The notes under the pieces: model-generated
Told to the model about the DNA's origin: nothing
Databases searched by the model: none
The model's input: only the letters and a program-made list of their open reading frames with translations
Assembly: GCA_015056105.1 (NCBI GenBank)
Contig: SVGX01000004.1
Coordinates: 1-49,738, forward strand
DNA: 49,738 nt
Reading direction: 5' to 3'
From: Clostridiales bacterium
GTDB lineage: Bacteria; Bacillota; Clostridia; Christensenellales; CAG-138
In this document: in pieces, positions 39,771 to 49,542 of the stretch
Layout: each line of letters starts with the position of its first letter
Numbering within the stretch: position 1 is the first letter of the stretch
Program-made: the position numbers and the translations under genes

Positions 39771-40865
39771 TTATTTCCAAAGGCCGAGACCCTTTGCAAG
39801 GGTGACCACGAAATCCTGTACGTTGGTAACGATGCCGCGGGCGCTGAGGCTGCCCCGGTCCGTCAGCTTGTTGACGGCGAATTCGGCGATGTCCACACAG
39901 TAGAAGTAGATCTCCCTGACGGTGCCGTCGGGCAGCACCCGGTATGCGGGGGTCATGTTACCGGTGGCGATGGTGTGGAGCATGCTTGCCATGCCGATGA
40001 CGGTGGTGGCGGTGCGGATCTCGCCGCGCATCCTGTCCTGCGCCTCATAAGCGTCGCCGATCACGGAGGGAAGGGGGCCGTCATCCCGGATGGAGCTTGC
40101 GAGCACATAGGGCACGCCGTGCTTTTCACATTCGTAGATGATGCCGTCTTCGATGTTTTCCTTTTCGATAAACCGGGCGATACTGCCGTGATACCAGACG
40201 CGGTTGATGGTATCAAGGTGGTTGTAATGGCCAAGGGGCTGGCTTTCCTGGGTATAGATATTCTGGCCGAGGGCCGTTTTGAGGTATGCGGCTTCAAGGT
40301 CGTGGGTAGCAAGGGCATTGCCCGCCAGCAGTGCATCCACATAGCCGTGTTTGACGAGCAGGGAAAAGGCTTTCCTTGCATCGTAATCAAAGGTGAAGGC
40401 AGGCCCGATGACCCAGACGATCTTGCCGTGCTCCCGCTCATGGTGCAGAAGCTGATACAGCTCATCGTAATCCCGGGAGAATGCCGTTTCACGGGAACGG
40501 CCCTTGCGGAATGCGAACGCATCCGGCTTTTTCTCTTCCGCCCAGAAACCGTCCGGGTAGACAAGGATGCCCTCTTCGCCCTGTTCCGTGCGGCCGACGG
40601 CCACAGGCTCGCCCGCTTTGAGCCTTCGCATTTCCTTGACTTCGATGCGGCCTTCCGAAAGGACGGCAACGCAGTCCATACGGCTTTCTTCCGCAAGAAG
40701 CCATGTGCCGTTCACCTTGAAGTATTCCGGGAAGATGCTCAGCGCGTGGTAGTTTTCCGGCGCGGTCCTGTCAAAGGGCGCGGGAACGAACCGGGCATCC
40801 GGCGCTTCGAGCAGCTCTTTTTTTGTAAAATCCGGCGCATGATAGGGCCTCAGTGCAAACTCCAT
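39771..40865 (-). CDS. LOR/SDH-type (TIGR00300-like) enzyme, putative ornithine cyclodeaminase
   Basis: A 364-aa cytoplasmic protein matching the LOR/SDH conserved-region family (TIGR00300-like). The N-terminal 100 residues precede the central block IVWVIGPAFTFDYDARKAFS, HGYVDALLAGNALATHDLEA, SQPLGHYNHLDTINRVWYHG, and HGVPYVLASSIRDDGPLPSV, followed by RTATTVIGMASMLHTIATGN. In archaea and cyanobacteria related domains (including the C-terminal part of AgrE/ArgZ) convert ornithine to proline with NAD. That activity is a reasonable guess here, not proven. GGGAGGT precedes ATG 40865. Monocistronic. Confidence 0.75.
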   Translation of the reverse strand: MEFALRPYHAPDFTKKELLEAPDARFVPAPFDRTAPENYHALSIFPEYFKVNGTWLLAEESRMDCVAVLSEGRIEVKEMRRLKAGEPVAVGRTEQGEEGILVYPDGFWAEEKKPDAFAFRKGRSRETAFSRDYDELYQLLHHEREHGKIVWVIGPAFTFDYDARKAFSLLVKHGYVDALLAGNALATHDLEAAYLKTALGQNIYTQESQPLGHYNHLDTINRVWYHGSIARFIEKENIEDGIIYECEKHGVPYVLASSIRDDGPLPSVIGDAYEAQDRMRGEIRTATTVIGMASMLHTIATGNMTPAYRVLPDGTVREIYFYCVDIAEFAVNKLTDRGSLSARGIVTNVQDFVVTLAKGLGLWK

Positions 40866-41056
40866 GGTGGGAACCTCCCTTTGGTCGCATCCTTTTCTGA
40901 ATAAAAGACAGAAAGGAACCGTTTATCAGCATATCACATTAGAAAATCAAATGCAAGATATTAAAAAACATAATGGATACAGAAAAGACGCTGACCGTTT
41001 TGCATGGGCGCGCTGCATACTGCGGCGGCGTATGGGAATACTAAACGCGAAAAAAG

Positions 41057-41073
41057 AGCCGGCACATGCCGGA
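41057..41073 (+). other. Hairpin in the leader of the PepSY-like lipoprotein gene
   Basis: CCGGCA-CA-TGCCGG, 6-bp stem, about 10 nt before the AAGGAGG ribosome-binding site; no U-run, so not a terminator. Confidence 0.35.
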
Positions 41074-41092
41074 ATCAACAAGGAGGCACAGT

Positions 41093-41623
41093 ATGAAATT
41101 ACACGGAATGCTTTTGTGCGCGCTGCTTTCCGCGCTGCTGCTGTTTACCGCAGCCTGCGGTGACGGCGATGTTTCCCCCACGCCCACGGCGAAGCCGAAC
41201 AATACGGTAACGCCCAGTCCTACCGCTGCGGCAACGCCCGATACCGCCCCTTCGCCCACGGCGAATATGGGCGCCAATACCACCGATGACCCGGGCATCC
41301 TTGAAGGCGCAGCGGATACCATCGAAGGCTTTGTGGAAGGCGCGGTGGTGGAGATCGCGGAGCTGCCCGAAAAGGTGAGCGCCGCCATCAAGGACAAATA
41401 TCCGGACGCCACCGTAAAGGGCGCTACCTATGCGACCTATATGAACGGGCAGATGTATAAGCTGACCCTTGACGGCGCGAAGGATGGCACCACCGATGTT
41501 TATGCCCGCGCGGACGGTACCCTTGTGCCCTACACGCCGGATGCGACTCCCGGCGGCAGTAACGGCGGCAGCGGCAGTGGCGGTACCGGCAGCGGCAGCA
41601 GCGGCAGCGCGGGCAGCAATTAA
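41093..41623 (+). CDS. Lipoprotein with PepSY-like domain and Gly/Ser tail
   Basis: A 176-aa predicted lipoprotein. Signal with lipobox FTAAC, acylated Cys at 22. A long Pro/Thr-rich linker (25-65) is followed by a compact domain at about 85-145: LPEKVSAAIKDKYPDATVKG, then YMNGQMYKLTLDGAKDGTTD, and ARADGTLV. This resembles PepSY-like (DUF2874) domains, often inhibitors of peptidases. The last 25 residues are Gly/Ser repeats (GSNGGSGSGGTGSGSSGSAG). AAGGAGG lies upstream of ATG 41093. Stands alone. Confidence 0.75.
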   Translation: MKLHGMLLCALLSALLLFTAACGDGDVSPTPTAKPNNTVTPSPTAAATPDTAPSPTANMGANTTDDPGILEGAADTIEGFVEGAVVEIAELPEKVSAAIKDKYPDATVKGATYATYMNGQMYKLTLDGAKDGTTDVYARADGTLVPYTPDATPGGSNGGSGSGGTGSGSSGSAGSN

Positions 41624-41662
41624 TTAAGGAAGCGGATTAGAAAGCAGACGACCGCAAAGCAG

Positions 41663-41704
41663 AAGCACCTCCCTTCGGCCTCCGGCCGGGGGGAGGTGCT
41701 TTGC
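41663..41704 (+). terminator. Strong hairpin after the PepSY-like lipoprotein gene
   Basis: AAGCACCTCCC / GGGAGGTGCTT perfect stem (41663-41673 with 41691-41701) plus an inner CGGCC/GGCCG stem; followed by TTGCC, a poor U-tract. Terminator or 3' stabiliser. Confidence 0.6.
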
Positions 41705-42019
41705 CTGCGGGGGAAAACTTGCCGCTGTGCCGGCTGTTGACCGCAAAAATGGCCTGCCTGCGGCAGATCCGCCTCTTTTTGCGATGGCTTTTTCGGCGCT
41801 GTTTATTTTGATATCATGCTTTGGGAGTGAGCTCAAGCCCGGCTTTGGCCGTTAAGCCCGGGGCAGCATCAGCTGTATCGGGTACATGATAAGCTCTTTT
41901 TTGTTTATATACGCCGTTGTCATTCATATGGCTGCTGCTTTCGAATTTGCATGGCGGCATAAACATCAACTTCATCCGCCGCAGGCACTGTTTCACCGCC
42001 GCCCCTTCGGGGGCGGCTA
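41705..42019. other. Intergenic region without a supported gene
   Basis: About 300 bases between the lipoprotein and thpR. Contains a GCCGCCCC / GGGGCGGC-type hairpin at 41998-42017. Short open frames on the minus strand here lack a ribosome-binding site and recognisable sequence. Nothing else was found. Confidence 0.5.
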
Positions 42020-42049
42020 TTGCTTCCTGTGCGGCGGAAATGGTATACT
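42020..42049 (+). promoter_or_regulatory. Promoter of the thpR-addB-addA operon
   Basis: TTGCTT (42020-42025), 18-nt spacer, TATACT (42044-42049) with TGG making an extended -10, 46 nt before ATG 42096. Confidence 0.65.
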
Positions 42050-42095
42050 GAGAACGGTATGATCCATTCGAATCCATTTCTTTCGGAGGGTTTTT

Positions 42096-42629
42096 ATGCG
42101 TCTTTTTATCGCCATTGAACTTCCCCGCTCCTTCAAACAGGAGCTTTCCCGGGTACAGAAGGAGGTCAAGCAATTAAGCTGCGGCGGCCGCTTTGTTCCC
42201 ACGGATAATTTTCACATCACGCTCCATTTCATCGGCGAATCCGATGATCTTGCAGGCACCGTTGCTGCCATGCGGGAGGCCTGCCGCGGGATCCGTACCT
42301 TTACGTTGCACCTTGGCAAGTATGACTGCTTTGACAAAAACGGCAGCAAAACATCCTTCCTTGAGATGAAGGGCGAGCTTGACGAACTGGACAGGCTGTA
42401 TGAATCGCTGCAGTGCGCCCTTTACGACAACGGCTTTTCGCGGGAGCGCAAACGCTTCCGCCCCCATATCACCCTCGGCAGGAGCGTGGAGCATGATGAG
42501 CTTGTAACGGGCGAGCTCAAACAGCTTTCTCCCAACGCCTCCATGACGGTGCAGGGCATCACCCTGTTTGAAAGCGTCAGGCAGGATGGGAAGATGGTCT
42601 ACAACGCCCTGCACAGGGAGCGCTTCTGA
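42096..42629 (+). CDS. thpR: RNA 2',3'-cyclic phosphodiesterase ThpR
   Basis: A 177-aa protein of the 2H phosphoesterase (LigT/ThpR) family that opens 2',3'-cyclic phosphate ends of RNA. Both catalytic H-x-T-x motifs are present: HITL in NFHITLHFIGE (near residue 40) and HITL in FRPHITLGR (near 127). The N terminus MRLFIAIELP is typical. GGAGGG lies 6-7 nt before the ATG. The stop overlaps the addB start by one base (TGATG), so it leads the addBA operon. Confidence 0.93.
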   Translation: MRLFIAIELPRSFKQELSRVQKEVKQLSCGGRFVPTDNFHITLHFIGESDDLAGTVAAMREACRGIRTFTLHLGKYDCFDKNGSKTSFLEMKGELDELDRLYESLQCALYDNGFSRERKRFRPHITLGRSVEHDELVTGELKQLSPNASMTVQGITLFESVRQDGKMVYNALHRERF

Positions 42630-45600
42630 TGGCAGCGCCCATCACATTTCTCGTTGGCCGCGCGGGCAGCGGGAAAACAAGGCTCATCCGGCAGCTGGTC
42701 GCCGAGTGCACGGCACGCGGCGAGCGTGCTGCGCTCATCGTTCCCGAACAGTTTACATTTGAGACCGAACGCGAACTTGCGGCCTGCCTTCCCGGCGGGC
42801 TCATGTACGCTTCGGTCTTTTCCTTTACCTCCCTTGCGCGGCGGGTGCTGAAGGAAACGGGGGAAAGAAGCGTGTTTCTTTCCAGGCAGGGCAGAAGGAT
42901 GGTGATCCGCAAGGCGGCGGATGAAGCCGCATCCGCCCTTTCCGCCTTTGGCAGCGTGTATGAGCGCAGCGGCTTTGCGGAGCAGTGCGATGCCTTTTTC
43001 ACCCAATGCAAACGCTTCAACATTGAACCGGAAGCGCTCAGGGAAGCCGCTTCCAATTTAAAGGAAGGCTCCCTGTTTCAAAAGAAGCTTTCCGATCTGG
43101 CGCTGCTTTACGGGGAAACGGAAGGCTACCTTGCGGGCCGCAGCATGGACGCGGCGGATACCTTCCGTGCCCTTTCGGAGCGGCTTCCCCGCTCCTCCTT
43201 TGCCGGGCAGACGGTGATAATAGACGGGTTCGATCTCATCTCCGAACAGCTTTACGATGTGCTCGGCGCGCTGATGGAAACGGCGGGCTCGCTGACGATC
43301 GCCCTTCGTGCGGATCTTTCCGCGGCCTGCCGCGATAAGGAAGTGTTCCGGGCGGAGAAAAAACTGCTTTCAAGGCTGCAGAAGCTGGCCGGGGAAAAGG
43401 GCTGCGCGGTGAAAACGCTGCGCCTTCCCATGGCAGGTACCCATGAGGATGAAGCAAAACGCGCTCATGCGGCGCTCCGGCACCTTGAGCGGGAAGCCTT
43501 CACACCAGAACCCCGGCCTTATGAAGCGGGCGGCGCGGCGGAGGCTATCGGCCTTTTTGCCGCCACGAGCCGTACCGCGGAGGCGGAAGCCGTGGCGGAT
43601 GCCATCCTTGCCGCCGCAAAGAAGGGCATCCGTTACCGGGATATGGCCGTGATCGCTACGGAGCTTGACGCGTATATCAACCCCGTGAAGCGGGCGCTCC
43701 GGGCAAGGGATATCCCCTTTTTCACCGATGCAAAGCATCCCCTTGCGGGCTATGCCGCCGCAAGGCTTCTTGTGAGCGCACTGCTCTCGGCGAGCCGTGC
43801 CTTCCGGCAGAAGGATGTCATCGAGCTGCTCAAGACCGGCCTTACCGGCGTTTCCCGGGAGGATGCGGAGCAGTTTGAGCTGTATATCCTCCGTTACGGT
43901 ATAAGGGGCAGCGGCTTCCTCAAACCCTTTGACCGGGGCGAAGTGCCCGAAGCGGCGGAGCGGGCAAGGCAGCAGCTGATAGAGCCCCTTGCCGTGCTGA
44001 AGGAAGCCCTTTCCGGCGCAAGGAGCGCAAAGGCCAAAACAGAAGCGGCTTACGGATATCTGACGGCCCTCGATGTTCGCCGGAAGCTGACCGATGAAGC
44101 GGAAAAGCTCCGGGCGGCGGGCCAGTTTGAACATATGGAAGAATGCGCCCAGGTCTATAACATGCTGATGGAGCTGTTTACCCAGATGCATGCCATCCTC
44201 GGCGATGCACCCATCTCCACGGAACGCTATATCGCCGTGCTGCAGGAGGGCCTTTCCACCTATGAGGTGGGCGTCATCCCCACCACGGCGGATCAGGTGC
44301 TCTTCGGCAGTCTCGGCCGCACCCGCGCCCGCAGCGTCAGGGCGCTCTTTGTGCTCGGCGCGGTGGAAGGACTGTTTCCGGCCTATGCACGGGATGACAG
44401 CATGATAGACGATGCGGAGCTTTCGGCCCTTTCTTCGCTGGGACTTCCCGAACTTCCGTCGAGCCGCGAGCGGACGGAAAAGGAACTGAGCGATGTTTAC
44501 GGCGCCGTGGCAAAACCCAGCGAATACCTGTACCTTTCCTATCCCCTCGGCGTGGGGACGGAGGCGGCGGTGCCCTGCCGTCTTGTGGATACGGTAAAGG
44601 CCATGTTTGCGGATGTAAAAGAAGAAACGGATCTTGCGCCTGCGCCGCCGGTCAGCGCGGAAACGGGCTTTAAACGGCTGGTGGAAGGTCTGCGCAACGG
44701 CGTGGATGCGGGCGCTTTCAGCGAAGAGACTGCCGCGCTTTACGGCGCATACCGGGCAGAGCCTGTCTATGCAGGGCGGCTTCGGGCGGCGGAAGAGGCG
44801 CTTTTCTACAACCGATCCCCGGAACCCTTCGGCAGGGAGCTTGCCGCAGCCCTTTACGGTGCGCCCCTTTACGGCAGCGCCACAAGGCTTGAGACCTTCA
44901 ACGCCTGCCCCTTCAAGCATTTTGCCCGCTACGGGCTCAGGCTGATGCCGCCCCTTGAATACCGGGAGCGGCGGGCGGACGAGGGCACCTTCTGCCATGA
45001 GGCCCTTGCGCAGTTTACGGAAAAACTCATCGGCCTCGGCCGCGGTGCAAAGGACATCGGCAGCGAAGATGTGGGCCGCATGCTCGATGAGATCATACCG
45101 CCCCTTCTTCAAAGCCACAACAACGGCGTGCTGCTCGACACGGCACGCATGCGCGCCCTTGCGGGAAGGCTCGTGCGGCGCATCCGGGAGACCGCCAACG
45201 CCATCGTGCTGCAGCTTGCGCGCAGCCGCTTTGTGCCCCTCGGCGCGGAGGTGGAGTTCGGCCGGGGCAAGACCTACCCTCCCATTGAGCTTGCGCTGCC
45301 CGGCGGCAGGCGCTGCTGCCTTTCCGGAAAGATCGACAGGCTTGATGGCTTCCGGGACGAAACCGGCGAAAGCTTTATCCGCATCATTGATTACAAGACC
45401 GGCAGCAGCGATTTCAGCTATACGGATCTTTATTACGGACTGAAGCTGCAGCTGCCCCTTTACCTTGCCGCTGCCGCAGCGGCGGATGAAGCCGCCGCGA
45501 AGGTGAGCGCGGCGGGGTTCTACTACCTGCCCGTCAAGACCGCCGTGGCAAAGGCGGGCACCGAAGAAGCGGATCTCATGGAAACGGTGATGAAGACCTT

Positions 45601-45946
45601 CCGGCTGAAGGGCATCTCTCTCAACGAGGGCGAGCTTCTTGAGCTGCAGGGCGGCGATGCCGTTTTGCCGAAAAAGGGCAGCGGCGTTTTGCGCCGGGGG
45701 GAATTTGACGCTGTGACGGCTTTTGCAAAGCGCAAGGCGGAGGAGACTGCGGCGGCGCTCGCCGCCGGCAGGGCGGAAACGGCACCCTACCGCCGGAACA
45801 AACAGGATACCGCCTGCAGCCGCTGCGATTACGGCAGCCTTTGCGCCTTTGATCCCGCTTTTGCGGGCTGCCGCTACCGCAATGTGCGCACCGTGAAGGC
45901 GGAAGCATTCTTTAAGGAGGCGAACCATGACCAGATGGACGAATGA
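42629..45946 (+). CDS. addB: ATP-dependent helicase/nuclease AddB
   Basis: A 1105-aa subunit of the AddAB double-strand-break resection complex, the Gram-positive counterpart of RecBCD. Walker A GRAGSGKT at 10-17. The central part is the degenerate helicase fold (IPTTADQVLFGSLGRTRARS, LFVLGAVEGLFPA). The C-terminal RecB-type nuclease has GKIDRLDGF and IIDYKTGSS. An iron-sulfur cluster is expected from one Cys before the nuclease (FNACPFKHFARYGL) and three after it (DTACSRCDYGSLCAFDP). Length is normal. Coupled to thpR upstream and overlapping addA by 20 nt. Confidence 0.95.
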   Translation: MAAPITFLVGRAGSGKTRLIRQLVAECTARGERAALIVPEQFTFETERELAACLPGGLMYASVFSFTSLARRVLKETGERSVFLSRQGRRMVIRKAADEAASALSAFGSVYERSGFAEQCDAFFTQCKRFNIEPEALREAASNLKEGSLFQKKLSDLALLYGETEGYLAGRSMDAADTFRALSERLPRSSFAGQTVIIDGFDLISEQLYDVLGALMETAGSLTIALRADLSAACRDKEVFRAEKKLLSRLQKLAGEKGCAVKTLRLPMAGTHEDEAKRAHAALRHLEREAFTPEPRPYEAGGAAEAIGLFAATSRTAEAEAVADAILAAAKKGIRYRDMAVIATELDAYINPVKRALRARDIPFFTDAKHPLAGYAAARLLVSALLSASRAFRQKDVIELLKTGLTGVSREDAEQFELYILRYGIRGSGFLKPFDRGEVPEAAERARQQLIEPLAVLKEALSGARSAKAKTEAAYGYLTALDVRRKLTDEAEKLRAAGQFEHMEECAQVYNMLMELFTQMHAILGDAPISTERYIAVLQEGLSTYEVGVIPTTADQVLFGSLGRTRARSVRALFVLGAVEGLFPAYARDDSMIDDAELSALSSLGLPELPSSRERTEKELSDVYGAVAKPSEYLYLSYPLGVGTEAAVPCRLVDTVKAMFADVKEETDLAPAPPVSAETGFKRLVEGLRNGVDAGAFSEETAALYGAYRAEPVYAGRLRAAEEALFYNRSPEPFGRELAAALYGAPLYGSATRLETFNACPFKHFARYGLRLMPPLEYRERRADEGTFCHEALAQFTEKLIGLGRGAKDIGSEDVGRMLDEIIPPLLQSHNNGVLLDTARMRALAGRLVRRIRETANAIVLQLARSRFVPLGAEVEFGRGKTYPPIELALPGGRRCCLSGKIDRLDGFRDETGESFIRIIDYKTGSSDFSYTDLYYGLKLQLPLYLAAAAAADEAAAKVSAAGFYYLPVKTAVAKAGTEEADLMETVMKTFRLKGISLNEGELLELQGGDAVLPKKGSGVLRRGEFDAVTAFAKRKAEETAAALAAGRAETAPYRRNKQDTACSRCDYGSLCAFDPAFAGCRYRNVRTVKAEAFFKEANHDQMDE

Positions 45947-48900
45947 GCAGCGCGATGCCATTACCCTTGATGGCAATCTGCTCGTCAGCGCGGCGGCGGG
46001 CAGCGGCAAGACGGCTGTTCTGACAGAACGCTTTGTGCGCCTTGTGACGGAAGGTGCTTCCATCGGGGAATTTCTTTGTGTGACATTCACCACCGCCGCG
46101 GCGGCGGAGATGAAAAAGCGGGTGGAAAAACGGCTTACTGCGGCGGCGCTCGCCGCGGAGGATGAGGCGCTTCGGGAGCGGCTTTTCACCGCTGCCCGGG
46201 ATACGGTAAGGGCAAATATCTCCACCATGCATGCCTTCTGCACGGAGGTGCTCCGGCGCCATTTCCACGAAGCGGGGCTTGACCCTTCCTTCCGCGTGGC
46301 GGACGAAGCGGAGATCCGCGTGCTCAAACAGGAAGTATGGGATGAGGTGGCGGAAGCGCGCTTTGAAAGCGATACCGGCACGTTTCAGCTGCTGCTTGAA
46401 GCCCTTTCCCCCCGGGAGGAGGAGGCGGCGGAAGAGATCCTGAAGCTTTATGATTTTATCCTTGCGCAGCCTGATCCCTTCGGGTGGCTGCGCACTGCCG
46501 CAGAGCGGTACCTTGCGGATGAGGATGCCCTCGCAGCTTCTCCCGCCATGGCGGAACTTGTAAAAAACGCAAAGCGGATCCTGCTTGCGGCGGCGGACCG
46601 GCTGCAGGGGCTCCGGGATGCTTATGCGGCAGAGTCGCCGAAAACGGCGGCACAGCTTGATGAGGAGATCATGGCGGTCCGGGGTCTTGCGCTGCAGGAA
46701 GGGTATGATGCCTATGGGGAAGCGCTGCGGCTTTTCCCCGGCTTTGCGCGCATCAGCTGGAAAGGGCTTGCGGAAACGGAAAAGGACAGGCTTTCCAAGG
46801 CGCGCGAAGGGCTCAAAAAGCTGATTCGGGAACAGCAGGAGATGTTCGCAAGGCCCCTTGCCGATGCGGCAGCGGAGCTGAAGGAGCAGTATCCCCTGAT
46901 GCAGGAACTGTACTGTACGGTGGAAGCGCTGGACAAGCGTTACCGCGAGGTGAAATCCGCCCGCTCCGTGATCGATTACAGCGATATGGAACATATGGTG
47001 CTCAAGCTGTTCCGGGGTGATACCGCAGAGGAATACAGACGGCGCTTCCGGTACATTTTTATCGACGAATATCAGGATTCGAACCCGGTGCAGGAGGAGA
47101 TCATCGCCGCCATCGCAAGGAAAGAGGGGCTCTTCCTTGTGGGGGATGTCAAACAGTCCATCTACCGTTTCCGCATGGCGGAACCCCGGCTGTTTATGGA
47201 TCGTTATGCCCGCTACAAGGCGGAGCGGGGCGGGAAAAAGATCGACCTTAACGCCAATTTCAGAAGCGCACAGCGCGTGGTGGATGCGGTGAACGGCATC
47301 TTTTCGCGCATTATGAGCGCGGAGGCGGCGGAGATCGAATACGACGGTGCGGCTGCCCTTGTACACGGCAGGCAGGATGGGGGTATTTCCGGCGCGGCGG
47401 AGCTGATCCTTGCGGATATGCGTGCCCTTCCCGCCGGGGCGGAAGCGGATGAAGAGGGGGAGACTCCCTTTGATACGGATGAGGATGAGCGCCCCGACGC
47501 GGTGGAACTGGAAGCCGCCCTTGCGGCGGAGCGCATCCACAAACTGATGGAAACGGAAATGATCCCAGACAGGGAAACGGGGGAGATGCGCCCTTTGCGG
47601 TTTTCCGATTTTGCGGTGCTGCTTCGCTCTCACAAAGGCGTAGCGGGCATCTGGACGGAAACGCTGACGGCTTCCGGCGTGCCTGCCTATGCGGAGCTTT
47701 CCGGCGGCTTCTTCGATGCGGTGGAAGTGCGCATCTTTATGGATCTTCTTCGGGTGATCGACAACCGGCGGCGGGATATCTCTCTCGCGGCGGTGCTGCG
47801 CTCGCCCATCGGCGGCTTTACCACGGAGGAGATCGCCGCTCTTCGGGTGGAATACGGCAGGGATGAAAATGGCGAAATGCCCGCCTGTGCGGATTCCCTG
47901 ATGAAAGCCGCCCGGTACGATACGCCCCTTGGCAAAAAGGCGGAAAAGATACTTTCCGATATTTCCCGCTGGCAGGATCTTTCGCGCCTTCTTTCCGTGG
48001 AGGAACTGTGCGGGCATATCCTTGACGAAACGGGCTATCTTCGCTTCCTTACGGCGCTGCCTTCCGGCAAACAGCGCGCGGCGAATATGGAAGCCTTTAC
48101 GGAAAGGGCACGGCTTTACGAGCGAAGCGGCGTCAGAAGCCTTTCTTCCTTTCTTTCCTTTATGGAAAAGGTGGTCGGCACAGGCACCCTCGGCGCGGCG
48201 GAGACTGCCGGCGCGGATGTGGTGCGCGTGATGAGCATACACAAAAGCAAGGGCCTTGAATTTCCTGTGGTGATCGTGGCGGGTCTTGCAAAGAAATTCA
48301 ACCGCCGCGGGGAAAGCGCCCTGCTGACGGCGGATGGTGCCCTCGGCATAGCGGCGAAGTACGAGATGCGGGGCATACGGCAGGAAAGCGTTTACAGAAA
48401 GGCCATCGCCGCAAGGATGCGCATGAAAAACCTGGCGGAAGAGATGCGCGTGCTGTATGTGGCCATGACCCGCGCAAGGGAAAGGCTCATTCTTCTCTCC
48501 GCGCTGCCGAAGGCGGAAAAGGCGGTAAGGGAAGCGGGGTTCAGCCTCAGCCGGGCGAGCGTGGCAAACGCCGGCAGCTTTATCGATTGGATCCTCGGCG
48601 CGGTGATGGCAACGGAGGATGGGGACATCCTGCGAAAGCATTACGGCATCCCCTGGAAACCTGCGGCGCCTTCCATGGGCATCGATGTATCCCTGCGCGC
48701 CGCGGCAGGCAGCGCCCTTCTTGATCACAGGATGACGGAAGGGGCATACGCCCGCTTTGTCCGGAGCGCGGAAACGGGAGGGGAAGATTACCGCTGCCTT
48801 TTTGAAAGCGCCTATGCGTTTGCGGCGGATACGGTGATCCCGAGCCGCGTGAGCGTAACGGGGCTTGCGGGCAAGGAGATCAGCATGGCGGAAGCACCGC

Positions 48901-49436
48901 TTTTTGCCGCAAAGGACGCAAGGTTCACCGCGGCGGACCGGGGCACGGCGGTGCATACGCTGCTTTGTGCCATACCCCTTGCCGTCCACAGCACTGCATC
49001 CATGAAAGCGGAGATCGACCGGCTTGTACACGCGGGCATCCTTTCGCCGGAGGAAGGGGCGGCCATCCGCCCTTACCGCATTGCATCCTTCTTTGCATCG
49101 GCAGTGGGCAGGCGGCTCATTGCGGCAAAAGAGGTGCTTCGGGAGCAGGAATTCAATTACCGGGTCAGCGCAAGGCGGCTCCTCGGTGCGGATACGGATG
49201 CGGAGATATTGCTGCAGGGCGTGATCGACTGCTGCTTTATGGAGGATGATGGTTGGGTGCTGCTTGACTACAAGACGGATTATGTGCCGGAAGGCACGGA
49301 CCCCCGCCTTGCGGCGGCAAAGCACACGGAGCAGCTGTTCCTGTATGCGGAGGCGCTTCAGGCGCTGACGGGAAAGCCGGTGAAAGAAGGCTATGTGTGC
49401 CTGCTCAACATCGGAGAAAATGTGCGGATGCTGTAA
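45927..49436 (+). CDS. addA: ATP-dependent helicase/nuclease AddA
   Basis: A 1169-aa UvrD-like helicase and nuclease, partner of AddB. Walker A AAAGSGKT with Lys28, motif Ia FTTAAAAEMKKR, motif II YIFIDEYQDSNPVQ, motif III LVGDVKQSIYRFR, motif V VMSIHKSKGLEFPVVIV and motif VI LYVAMTRARERLIL. The C-terminal nuclease has LQGVIDCCF and WVLLDYKTDYV. Together AddAB resects broken ends up to a recombination hotspot for RecA. AAGGAGGCGAACC precedes ATG 45927, inside addB. Confidence 0.96.
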   Translation: MTRWTNEQRDAITLDGNLLVSAAAGSGKTAVLTERFVRLVTEGASIGEFLCVTFTTAAAAEMKKRVEKRLTAAALAAEDEALRERLFTAARDTVRANISTMHAFCTEVLRRHFHEAGLDPSFRVADEAEIRVLKQEVWDEVAEARFESDTGTFQLLLEALSPREEEAAEEILKLYDFILAQPDPFGWLRTAAERYLADEDALAASPAMAELVKNAKRILLAAADRLQGLRDAYAAESPKTAAQLDEEIMAVRGLALQEGYDAYGEALRLFPGFARISWKGLAETEKDRLSKAREGLKKLIREQQEMFARPLADAAAELKEQYPLMQELYCTVEALDKRYREVKSARSVIDYSDMEHMVLKLFRGDTAEEYRRRFRYIFIDEYQDSNPVQEEIIAAIARKEGLFLVGDVKQSIYRFRMAEPRLFMDRYARYKAERGGKKIDLNANFRSAQRVVDAVNGIFSRIMSAEAAEIEYDGAAALVHGRQDGGISGAAELILADMRALPAGAEADEEGETPFDTDEDERPDAVELEAALAAERIHKLMETEMIPDRETGEMRPLRFSDFAVLLRSHKGVAGIWTETLTASGVPAYAELSGGFFDAVEVRIFMDLLRVIDNRRRDISLAAVLRSPIGGFTTEEIAALRVEYGRDENGEMPACADSLMKAARYDTPLGKKAEKILSDISRWQDLSRLLSVEELCGHILDETGYLRFLTALPSGKQRAANMEAFTERARLYERSGVRSLSSFLSFMEKVVGTGTLGAAETAGADVVRVMSIHKSKGLEFPVVIVAGLAKKFNRRGESALLTADGALGIAAKYEMRGIRQESVYRKAIAARMRMKNLAEEMRVLYVAMTRARERLILLSALPKAEKAVREAGFSLSRASVANAGSFIDWILGAVMATEDGDILRKHYGIPWKPAAPSMGIDVSLRAAAGSALLDHRMTEGAYARFVRSAETGGEDYRCLFESAYAFAADTVIPSRVSVTGLAGKEISMAEAPLFAAKDARFTAADRGTAVHTLLCAIPLAVHSTASMKAEIDRLVHAGILSPEEGAAIRPYRIASFFASAVGRRLIAAKEVLREQEFNYRVSARRLLGADTDAEILLQGVIDCCFMEDDGWVLLDYKTDYVPEGTDPRLAAAKHTEQLFLYAEALQALTGKPVKEGYVCLLNIGENVRML

Positions 49437-49440
49437 AGGG

Positions 49441-49471
49441 TTGACGGAAAGGCGGCTTCAGCTGGTATAAT
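49441..49471 (+). promoter_or_regulatory. Promoter for the DUF362 gene
   Basis: TTGACG (49441-49446) and consensus TATAAT (49466-49471) with TGG extended -10; the 19-nt spacer is slightly long. Immediately follows the addA stop. Confidence 0.65.
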
Positions 49472-49542
49472 GGCAGCGGAAGGAACTTTTGAACGAAACC
49501 GAACCATATAAACCAAAATATAAAAACGGGAGAAAGACGATC

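Noticed and set aside
41814..42173. 119-codon minus-strand frame over the thpR promoter region
   Set aside because: No start signal, no recognisable sequence, overlaps the thpR start in antisense.
45912..49325. 1137-codon open frame on the minus strand opposite addA (and a 1003-codon one opposite addB, 43370-46381)
   Set aside because: Sequence is low-complexity His/Arg/Leu-rich with no domain or ribosome-binding site. It arises because GC-rich codon choice on the coding strand avoids stops in this antisense frame.
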